Shown here: positions 1 to 5,374 of the stretch, piece by piece
Numbering within the stretch: the stretch's first letter is position 1
Layout: every line of letters begins with the position of its first letter
Assembly: GCA_023396345.1 (NCBI GenBank)
Contig: JAEWWO010000293.1
Span: 1 to 6,388, forward strand
DNA: 6,388 nucleotides
DNA from: Bacteroidota bacterium
Lineage (GTDB): Bacteria; Bacteroidota; Bacteroidia; Chitinophagales; Chitinophagaceae
Direction: 5' to 3'
Notes under the pieces: generated by a model
Database searches by the model: none
The model's input: the letters and a program-made list of their open reading frames with translations, nothing else
Told to the model about the DNA's origin: nothing
Made by a program: the position numbers and the translations under genes

Positions 1-137
1 TTCAGTCTCTTTTTTATTTGGTAAAATAATATTAGATTTGGATGTTATAAAGTTCTATTCATGTAAACATTCGGTCAGTTTTTTATTGCACGAAATTTGC
101 CTGATATTACGTAAGCTAAAAACAATGTTCACAATTT

Positions 138-932
138 ATGAAGCGTCATATAGCTAACGGATTTACGTTACTTAATCTGGTATTCGGATGCATCAGTATT
201 ATACTGATTACTTACGATTCTTTTGCTGCCGATGTTTTAAAGCACCCGTCAGACGATGCATTTCAAATATTATCCCGACAATTATCGGTTGCCTCTTTGT
301 TTATTGTAGGTTCTGCAATTGTTGATTTTTTAGACGGATTTGTAGCACGTCTTCTGGGCATTGCTTCAGAGCTGGGTAAGCAACTTGATTCTCTGGCCGA
401 TGTGGTAAGCTTTGGTGTTGCGCCTTCTTTAATTGTTGTAAGATATCTTAATTATATTTATTTAGAAACAACCGGTAGCAGAACAGAAGCATTATTATTT
501 GCTCTTCCTGCTTTATTAATTGCTGTGGCAGGAGCGTACCGTTTGGCAAGGTTCAATATATCTACCGCACACACAGATAATTTTCAGGGTGTACCCATAC
601 CAGCGGCAGGAATGGTGACCATTTCTTTGCCGTTAATTCTCACTTATCAGAACAATACATTTACAGAATCGCTGGCACATAATCCCTGGTTCTGGTATGT
701 GTACATAATAGTGATTGCAGGTTTAATGGTTTCCAGATTTCCGATACTCAGTCTGAAATCAAAAGATTTTAATTTATACAGAGACTGGTGGAAACTGGCG
801 CTGGCAATCATTGCTACTGTATTAAGTTTATGTATTCAATGGCAGGCAGTACCTATTGTATTCTTTCTGTATGTAATTTTTTCTCTGATTTTTTTGAGGG
901 AAGAGAAAGAAGAAATTACTGAAATTGAGTAA
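138..932 (+). CDS. pssA: CDP-diacylglycerol--serine O-phosphatidyltransferase (phosphatidylserine synthase)
   Basis: Integral inner-membrane enzyme of the CDP-alcohol phosphatidyltransferase family. It is expected to join CDP-diacylglycerol and L-serine to give phosphatidylserine, the precursor of phosphatidylethanolamine. The family signature D-x2-D-G-x2-A-R-x8-G-x3-D-x3-D is complete: D63, D66, G67, A70, R71, G80, D84 and D88, which supply the metal and CDP ligands. The N-terminal NGFTLLNLVFGC stretch (residues 7-18) and the later YRLARFN (134-140) and FQGVPIPAAG (149-158) blocks favour serine synthase over the phosphatidylglycerophosphate or cardiolipin branches. Hydrophobic stretches near 8-24, 49-64, 88-108, 118-136, 157-171, 183-199, 217-234 and 237-253 give about eight membrane passes. 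The tail is charged (REEKEEITEIE). The length of 264 residues is normal. The ATG at 138 is the only start that keeps the TM1 motif. The loop at 26-49 between the first two helices is somewhat long. No psd gene is visible, but upstream sequence is missing. Confidence 0.9.
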   Translation: MKRHIANGFTLLNLVFGCISIILITYDSFAADVLKHPSDDAFQILSRQLSVASLFIVGSAIVDFLDGFVARLLGIASELGKQLDSLADVVSFGVAPSLIVVRYLNYIYLETTGSRTEALLFALPALLIAVAGAYRLARFNISTAHTDNFQGVPIPAAGMVTISLPLILTYQNNTFTESLAHNPWFWYVYIIVIAGLMVSRFPILSLKSKDFNLYRDWWKLALAIIATVLSLCIQWQAVPIVFFLYVIFSLIFLREEKEEITEIE

Positions 933-988
933 GTTGGTTTTCGCATTTGATTTACAACTCAAAATTAGCTCCGAAACTTTTTCCTATT

Positions 989-1008
989 GGGAGGTGTCCT
1001 CACCTTCC
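989..1008 (+). terminator. Hairpin downstream of pssA, possible 3' end without U tract
   Basis: GGGAGGTG (989-996) and CACCTTCC (1001-1008) can form an 8-bp stem with one G-T wobble, closed by a four-base TCCT loop, 57 bases past the pssA stop. No T run follows on either strand, so it is not a textbook intrinsic terminator. It may stabilise or mark the pssA transcript end, or be a degenerate intergenic GC-rich repeat of the sort common in Bacteroidota. The rest of 933-1097 shows nothing else I can support. Confidence 0.35.
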
Positions 1009-1097
1009 ACAAAACAATTTCATAAGAGCATTAAATAATGTTACAAAACGAATCTTCAGGATTTGCAATACTGAGAAGTAATCAACGATTTTAACAC

Positions 1098-1123
1098 AAA
1101 AAAAAAGCACTCCTTTGGAGCGC
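1098..1123 (-). terminator. Intrinsic terminator for the minus-strand lipoprotein gene
   Basis: Read on the minus strand, GCGCTCC-AAA-GGAGTGC (1123 down to 1107) folds into a 7-bp stem with one G-T wobble and a three-base loop. It is followed at once by nine T residues (1106-1098). This is a classic rho-independent terminator oriented for the lipoprotein gene that ends at 1230, leaving a 3' untranslated stretch of about 105 bases. On the plus strand the same stem has an A-C mismatch and no T tract after it, so it would not serve pssA well. Confidence 0.8.
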
Positions 1124-1191
1124 CATCTGCTTGTATTATTATTTCTACACGTATACTGTTCCTACCGAATAACATCAGTCATCGTATATTG

Positions 1192-1220
1192 TTAATTGTA
1201 AATTATACATTATTAATTGT
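1192..1220. repeat. Short AT-rich direct repeat in the 3' untranslated region
   Basis: TTAATTGT occurs at 1192-1199 and again at 1213-1220, 21 bases start to start, inside a very AT-rich run just past the stop of the lipoprotein gene. The spacing equals two helical turns, which would suit a protein site. In such AT-rich sequence it may equally be chance or slippage debris. Confidence 0.25.
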
Positions 1221-1229
1221 TCATTATAA

Positions 1230-1919
1230 CTATATCTGCCACTGATGATGCACAACAGCTATAAGATATAAATTGTTGCCTTCCTGATTAAATATTAATC
1301 TCAGGTTGCTCCAGTCAAATTCGGTTTCACCCTCCTTTGGTTTTTTGTAATAATCCACAAAAGTTTTGCCGGGAAAATATTTTAAACTATTGTCAACTCC
1401 ATTCGATTTTTTGAATAAAGACTGGTTGGCTCTTATATTTTTTACGTGTAGAAATTCATTATCATACACATAGCGATCAATGTATTCGCCCATTGTCATA
1501 TTGATAGGATCACCTGAACCATCGGCATATCCCCACAGTTTTTTGTTTTTAGATTCACCAAAAGAAATAATACTTTGCTTGGTAAAATGATTTTCTTTCA
1601 GCACACTCTCATCTACATAAGCATAGGGAGAAAAAACAACTCCTTTTTGCGGATCTATATAGGTTGAAAGTTTTTTATAATTTTTATTGTGTATAGCTTC
1701 CAGCACAGAATTAGCGTGACTGATGATGGCATTTTCTGTGTTGACAGTTATATCCGGATTAGTTATTATCACGCCTGTATCAAGAGGCATTGTAGTCATG
1801 GTATCGCGCATTAATGCATCCAGATCTACTGTATCTTCGGCTTGCTTGTCCTGATTATTATTTTTACAAGCAAATAAAACAACCGAAAGGATTACTATTA
1901 AAGTAAATATTTTTTTCAT
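1230..1919 (-). CDS. Lipoprotein of unknown function
   Basis: A 229-residue protein with a textbook lipoprotein signal: MKK, a hydrophobic core (4-16), and the lipobox LFAC with Cys18 as the lipidation site. A polar linker rich in N, Q, D and T (19-60) follows. The remaining 60-229 region looks like one compact domain: a helix with HANSVLEAIHNKNYKKL (68-84), a turn IDPQKGVVFSPY (88-99), FTKQSIISFG (112-121), DGSGDPINMTMGEYIDRYVYD (133-153) and a closing strand LYLIAVVHHQWQI (217-229). I recall similar DGSG-P-I...EY...VYD and terminal HxQW patterns in uncharacterised envelope proteins of other bacteria, but I cannot name a function. A cell-envelope location is secure; surface versus periplasm is not. 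The ATG at 1919 lies 21 bases after a good promoter box and the transcript has its own terminator, so the gene is probably monocistronic. Confidence 0.85.
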   Translation of the reverse strand: MKKIFTLIVILSVVLFACKNNNQDKQAEDTVDLDALMRDTMTTMPLDTGVIITNPDITVNTENAIISHANSVLEAIHNKNYKKLSTYIDPQKGVVFSPYAYVDESVLKENHFTKQSIISFGESKNKKLWGYADGSGDPINMTMGEYIDRYVYDNEFLHVKNIRANQSLFKKSNGVDNSLKYFPGKTFVDYYKKPKEGETEFDWSNLRLIFNQEGNNLYLIAVVHHQWQI

Positions 1920-1940
1920 TGTATAAAACCAATTTCAGAA

Positions 1941-1948
1941 CAAAAGTA
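1941..1948 (-). promoter_or_regulatory. Bacteroidota-type -7 promoter box of the lipoprotein gene
   Basis: On the minus strand 1948-1941 reads TACTTTTG, a full match to TAnnTTTG. It ends 21 bases before the ATG at 1919, giving a short leader. Possible -33 TTG triplets lie at 1978-1976 and 1975-1973. The nearer one has a 24-base spacer, longer than the usual 19-21, so the upstream half is weak. Confidence 0.55.
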
Positions 1949-1987
1949 AAATATTAAATTGATATATTGTATCAACAATACCGGGTA

Positions 1988-2014
1988 GTTAAATATTAAT
2001 AATTTTTATTTAAC
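1988..2014. repeat. Perfect 8-bp AT-rich inverted repeat between the peptidase and lipoprotein genes
   Basis: GTTAAATA (1988-1995) and TATTTAAC (2007-2014) are exact reverse complements separated by 11 bases. The element sits 32 bases past the M1 peptidase stop and 40 bases upstream of the lipoprotein -7 box. It could be an operator for the lipoprotein promoter or a weak transcript-end hairpin for the peptidase. No T run follows on the minus strand, which argues against an intrinsic terminator. Confidence 0.35.
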
Positions 2015-2045
2015 ATATAATATTTCCCCTATCCTGCGCAAATGT

Positions 2046-3734
2046 TTAATCCTCAATTTCTTTTACGTCTAAATAATATTTTCTGCTGATAAATTCTGTG
2101 GAAAAAATTTCTCTTATTTTTTCTGAATTGATATCATAAGACTGCCACTCGAACGTGGGCGTAATTTTTACGGAAGCATCATCGTTCACAAAAACAAGCG
2201 GCATATCAAACTCTTCAATGGCGTTGATATATCTGTAAAAAACTTTTTTGTTATCCTGCGAAAAATGAAATTCAAAAACCGGAATCTGTGTTGTGGTCAG
2301 GTATTGCTCAAATGTTTTGGTGAAATCAATGCCAGTGTAATTGTTGATATAGCTTTGAATTTGTTGATTGGAAACGATTTTATGATAAAACGCTTTGTTC
2401 ATGTCGCGCAGCATTTGTCTGAATTTATTTTCATCATTAATCGTTGTGCGAATATTCTGCAGCATGTTTGCACCTTTGTAATACATGTCGCCGCTACCCT
2501 CTTCGTTAATGCCGTATTGGGAAATAATTGGTTTGTCGTTCAATATATTATTTCTTATTCCTACGGCATAGTCTGTTGCGGCTTCTTTTCCGTAAAATTT
2601 TTCGGTAAATAAAATTTCGCTCAGGTTGGTGAAACTCTCATGAATCCACATATCGGCAATATCTGCTGCAGTAATACTGTTGCCAAACCATTCGTGTCCG
2701 CTTTCATGAACGATGATAAAATCAAATTTCAATCCGTGTCCCGTGCCGGAAATATCTTTTCCTCTGTATCCGTTTATATAATCATTACCATACGCTACAG
2801 CCGACTGATGTTCCATGCCTAAATGCGGAGCTTCTACCAGTTTATATCCGTCATTATAAAACGGATATGGACCAAACCAGTATTCCATAGCGTTTAAGGT
2901 ACGCAAAACATCGGGCAATGCGTGTGTCTGCATTTTCTCCTGATTATAATCCAGTGCCCATAAATCCACTGGCAATCTGCCTTTTTCGCCTTTATATTCT
3001 CTTTTGATATTCACATATTTCCCTATGTAGGGAATAATGTTATAATTGTTGATAGGATTTCTCACCGCCCATTTATAGCTGGCTTTGCCACCGGAAAGTT
3101 TCTTTTGCTCCACCAGTTTTCCGTTTCCCACGCCGGTAAGCGTGTCCGGAACAATCATGGTAAGGGTTGCGCCTTTATCGGGCTCATCGCTTTGATGATC
3201 TTTGCAGGGAAACCAAACAGATGCTCCCAATCCCTGACAAGCCACAGAAATCCAGGGTCTGCCGAGACTATCCTGCTCCCAGATAAAACCTCCCTGCCAT
3301 GGCGGACGCACAGCTTCCATAGGTTTGCCATGATAATAAATTGTGAGTTGATTTTTCTTTCCTTTTGTTTGCGGCGGCATCAGTAAATAAAACAAATCTA
3401 CATCGCGTTTTACCACATCAACTTTTGTAAAGTGATTGAGATATACACTGTCCACAACCATCGGTGCCTGTAGGTCAATCTGCATAAAGCTTATATCGCT
3501 GTCAGTAACATTATAGGTAATATCGGTTTTACCTTTAATTGTTTTTTGATTGATATCAGGTTCAATAGTAATATCATATCTCAACACATCCCACCAAGAC
3601 CTTTCTCTTGTAATGGAGCCGCGCAGCGAATCCTGCAAGGGTGTTTTATCCTGCTGAAAAAATTGTGCTTGTACATCGGTTTGCAACAAACACAGCATTA
3701 CTAACACATACAAAAAAATATTTCTTCTGAACAT
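2046..3734 (-). CDS. Secreted M1-family zinc metallopeptidase (aminopeptidase)
   Basis: A 562-residue peptidase, expected to remove N-terminal residues from peptides in the periplasm or outside the cell. From the start used here, residues 1-23 form a Sec signal peptide (MFRRN, hydrophobic 6-17, cleavage after VQA). Residues about 50-230 are the M1 beta-sandwich domain. The catalytic domain carries GMEHQ (306-310), equivalent to the family GAMEN exopeptidase motif, and the zinc site HESGH (343-347) with the third ligand E366 exactly 18 residues on, HExxH-x18-E. Y418 in YYKG matches the transition-state tyrosine of the family. A beta-rich tail (about 484-562) ends the protein; there is no long helical C-terminal domain, so this is the short form. 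An in-frame ATG at 3767 would add 11 residues (MYFYFSENDST) ahead of the signal peptide. It abuts the -7 box and is rejected as the start. Confidence 0.92.
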   Translation of the reverse strand: MFRRNIFLYVLVMLCLLQTDVQAQFFQQDKTPLQDSLRGSITRERSWWDVLRYDITIEPDINQKTIKGKTDITYNVTDSDISFMQIDLQAPMVVDSVYLNHFTKVDVVKRDVDLFYLLMPPQTKGKKNQLTIYYHGKPMEAVRPPWQGGFIWEQDSLGRPWISVACQGLGASVWFPCKDHQSDEPDKGATLTMIVPDTLTGVGNGKLVEQKKLSGGKASYKWAVRNPINNYNIIPYIGKYVNIKREYKGEKGRLPVDLWALDYNQEKMQTHALPDVLRTLNAMEYWFGPYPFYNDGYKLVEAPHLGMEHQSAVAYGNDYINGYRGKDISGTGHGLKFDFIIVHESGHEWFGNSITAADIADMWIHESFTNLSEILFTEKFYGKEAATDYAVGIRNNILNDKPIISQYGINEEGSGDMYYKGANMLQNIRTTINDENKFRQMLRDMNKAFYHKIVSNQQIQSYINNYTGIDFTKTFEQYLTTTQIPVFEFHFSQDNKKVFYRYINAIEEFDMPLVFVNDDASVKITPTFEWQSYDINSEKIREIFSTEFISRKYYLDVKEIED

Positions 3735-3756
3735 CGTTGAATCATTTTCTGAAAAA

Positions 3757-3764
3757 TAAAAGTA
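3757..3764 (-). promoter_or_regulatory. Bacteroidota-type -7 box of the M1 peptidase gene
   Basis: On the minus strand 3764-3757 reads TACTTTTA, seven of eight positions of TAnnTTTG, and ends 22 bases before the ATG at 3734. The lipoprotein gene has nearly the same box at nearly the same distance. No TTG-type -33 element is seen at the expected place. If the box is real, transcription begins downstream of the ATG at 3767, so that ATG cannot be the start. Confidence 0.45.
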
Positions 3765-3962
3765 CATTTTTTTATTTTCTCCGGATATAATATGCTGATA
3801 ATCTTTCCTGATATGCCACGAGAAAAGATTGATTTAGTTGAATATTCCTTTCGGGCAGCAGTAGAAATTGTTGTATTTTTATTATTCAAGATTCGTTAAT
3901 CTAAATAGCTAACGCAATAAAAAAGATAAACGAAATAATATTTATAGAATTAATGAAATGTG

Positions 3963-3970
3963 TAAATTTG
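3963..3970 (+). promoter_or_regulatory. Possible -7 box just before the accessory patch
   Basis: TAAATTTG matches TAnnTTTG completely and lies two bases before the GTG at 3972. No -33 TTG is found 19-21 bases upstream. If it works, the transcript would begin at or after that GTG. The next in-frame starts, GTG 4005 or ATG 4107, would then be better candidates, or the message would be almost leaderless. Confidence 0.3.
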
Positions 3971-3971
3971 A

Positions 3972-4484
3972 GTGTTAGCAAAAAAAACGAAATTCAAAGA
4001 CAGCGTGGATAGAAAAATTGAAACATACTCTACACTTTGGAACTTGGTTGATATTGACCAAACAGACCATAAACTAAAAGACATCACAACTTTGTTTTTG
4101 AGCGCAATGAATGACTGGACAACATTCAATCAAACTTTAATTGCGGATTTCGTTATAGAATTAAAGAACTTTTTCGGTTCACCATTGACTATTGAAAAAA
4201 TTAACAACAAAAAACTTGATTTAACAGATGAATTAAATGTTTGGCGACACGAAGCAGGAAGTTCAATAACGCAAATGATTTCAATTTCAACACAATTTTG
4301 CAATGAAAGGGACTTTGACAAAATTATACAAAACATTCTGACTTTCTACGAAGAAGAATTTAGCAAAACGGACTTTATCGCACAACTACAATACAGAACA
4401 ATAGAAGATGGCGGAAGAAAAATGCCTGCATATTCAGGTTATAGACCGCAAATAAAATTTGACTTTGAAGAAATGCAGACATAG
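3972..4484 (+). CDS. Unknown helical segment fused to a truncated EF-Tu domain 3-like segment
   Basis: The open frame gives 170 residues from a GTG that directly follows an in-frame TGA, ending at TAG 4482-4484. Alternative starts are GTG 4005 (159 residues) and ATG 4107 (125 residues); none is clearly preferred. Residues 1-130 are charged and apparently mostly helical (for example 54-68 and 113-129, with a notable WRHEAGSS at 91-98). I do not recognise this part. Residues 131-170 are different: DFIAQLQYRTIEDGGRKMPAYSGYRPQIKF follows the opening of EF-Tu domain 3, with GGR at 147-149 and GYRPQ at 156-160. The domain is cut at the TAG and continues in the same frame beyond it. The protein as read is therefore probably a broken product. 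Whether the helical part and the EF-Tu-like part were ever one gene is unclear. Confidence 0.5.
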   Translation: MLAKKTKFKDSVDRKIETYSTLWNLVDIDQTDHKLKDITTLFLSAMNDWTTFNQTLIADFVIELKNFFGSPLTIEKINNKKLDLTDELNVWRHEAGSSITQMISISTQFCNERDFDKIIQNILTFYEEEFSKTDFIAQLQYRTIEDGGRKMPAYSGYRPQIKFDFEEMQT

Positions 4485-4625
4485 GGACAACAAACCTTTA
4501 TTGATAAGGAAATTGTTTTACCAGGCGAAACTGTTACTGCTAAAATAAAAATACTATCGCCTGAGTTGTTCACAAGACGTTTGGCCGAAGGAACGAACTT
4601 TGAATTTAGAGAAAAGGAGAGATAA
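4362..4625 (+). pseudogene. EF-Tu domain 3-like gene, interrupted by in-frame TAG
   Basis: Read in one frame across the stop at 4482, this segment gives SKTDFIAQLQY... up to FEEMQT, then the stop, then GQQTFIDKEIVLPGETVTAK and on to GTNFEFREKER before TAA 4623-4625. It tracks the C-terminal beta-barrel of elongation factor Tu: GGR-x-x-P, GYRPQ, the PGE/DxV turn (PGET at 4521-4532) and G-x-x-F-x-x-RE. In EF-Tu this barrel helps bind aminoacyl-tRNA and EF-Ts; no GTPase domain is present here. Small stand-alone relatives exist in bacteria, and I know of no established role. The last EF-Tu strand (G-x-G-x-V type) is missing because TAA comes first. The TAG is best explained as a nonsense mutation (for example from TCG or CAG). 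A sequencing error or readthrough remains possible. The natural start may once have been near 4359-4362, where TTTAGC now stands. Confidence 0.62.
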
Positions 4626-4657
4626 AACAAATTCTTGTTCAGACAGCAAGTGAAATT

Positions 4658-5263
4658 TTGTCTGACTTTGAGTTTTTAACTTACAAAAACAGTTGCTACA
4701 CTTTTCAGAGACTAAGACAGGTAAATAACTTGACTGTTCATGAACTACTTCACGTAATTTTTACGATTAAAGATAAAAACTTTACTTGCTCAATCGCTTC
4801 AAGACTAAATCCTGAATATATTTTTTCAAACCAATACAACATTGGACCTTTAAATCCGCACAAAGACTTGAAAGTACTGAGGCATAATTCCGGTGCACTA
4901 AATATTGAAGACGCTTACTATTTCCACAACGGTCAAGTTGAAACGACAACTAAAATTGTGAAAGAAATTCTTGGCGACTTTAAGAAATACGGACTTCCAT
5001 TCCTTGACAAACAAGCTGAAAGACTAAAATCGAATTCAATAGTAAAACGTGGCTTTGAGTACATAGACGATTTACAAACTGATAAGCAAAAATTGAAAAC
5101 CGAAATAACAGAAGAACTCAATAAAGGTGGACTTTTACTTTCGAGCATAAAACACCCAATTTATATGGACCTTAAAGTAAAGATGACCGACAGCTTATCC
5201 CGAAAACAGCACATGAACTATTGGAATTATATTGGACGAGGTAAAAAGAAAAACTTCCCATAA
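4658..5263 (+). CDS. Hypothetical protein, possibly DUF4304-like, start uncertain
   Basis: The frame gives 201 residues from TTG 4658 and stays open upstream as far as 4610, just after a TAG at 4607-4609. Codons from 4622 (ATA, then KQILVQTASEIL) look like a natural first helix that the TTG start would cut off, so the true beginning may have been an ATG now reading ATA. The body has a pattern of an N-terminal helix, an aromatic strand (NSCYTFQRLRQ, about 11-21), a strand HVIFTIKDKNFTCSIA (28-43), an amphipathic helix and YGLPFLDK (111-118). This faintly recalls the DUF4304 family of bacterial accessory proteins; that is memory-based and uncertain. The C-terminal third (119-201) is lysine-rich and helical. 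It lies directly behind the EF-Tu domain 3-like remnant, overlapping its TAA if read from 4622. Asp codon use (GAC over GAT) matches the gene in front of it. Confidence 0.55.
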   Translation: MSDFEFLTYKNSCYTFQRLRQVNNLTVHELLHVIFTIKDKNFTCSIASRLNPEYIFSNQYNIGPLNPHKDLKVLRHNSGALNIEDAYYFHNGQVETTTKIVKEILGDFKKYGLPFLDKQAERLKSNSIVKRGFEYIDDLQTDKQKLKTEITEELNKGGLLLSSIKHPIYMDLKVKMTDSLSRKQHMNYWNYIGRGKKKNFP

Positions 5264-5362
5264 CACCTAAGGCTTTGTTTCTTCACATCACGTATTACCA
5301 CCTCACACAAACTTCTCATTACTTTCTACCGCTCTAATGTTCAAAATAAGAAATAAAATATG

Positions 5363-5370
5363 TATGTTTG
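5363..5370 (+). promoter_or_regulatory. Possible -7 box abutting the binding-protein start
   Basis: TATGTTTG is a full match to TAnnTTTG, ending only four bases before the ATG at 5375. No TTG is seen at the -33 distance. If used, it would give a leaderless or nearly leaderless message. Otherwise it is a chance match in AT-rich sequence. The rest of 5264-5374 holds nothing I can support. Confidence 0.25.
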
Positions 5371-5374
5371 AAAT

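Noticed and set aside
33..40. TAGATTTG, a full match to the -7 box, as the pssA promoter; also GAAATTTG at 92-99
   Set aside because: The first would give a leader of about 90 bases and has no -33 TTG at the right spacing (TTTG at 17-20 is too close). The second has a mismatch at a key T. pssA may also be read from an upstream gene outside the window.
2265..2612. Plus-strand frame of 115 codons opposite the M1 peptidase
   Set aside because: It lies wholly antisense to a clear metallopeptidase gene; its composition is that of a shadow frame.
3792..3899. Short plus-strand frame of 35 codons (28 from the ATG at 3813) with a hydrophobic end, EIVVFLLFKIR
   Set aside because: No homology recognised, no promoter or conserved start context, and such short frames are expected by chance in the 204-base gap. 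It might be a gene remnant at the island edge, but nothing supports that directly.
3894..3914. CGTTA...TAACG as an integron attC or recombination site, paired with CATAACACC at 5258-5266
   Set aside because: The arms are only 5 bp and do not satisfy the RYYYAAC/GTTRRRY core rule of attC sites; no integrase is present in the window.
4482..4484. Genome-wide reassignment of UAG to an amino acid
   Set aside because: The lipoprotein gene appears to end normally on TAG (1232-1230), and only one internal TAG is seen; a local mutation is simpler.
3972..5263. A complete novel defence or toxin-antitoxin system
   Set aside because: No nuclease, protease, kinase, ATPase or toxin motif could be found, and the reading frames carry lesions. 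The evidence supports only an unknown, damaged accessory operon.
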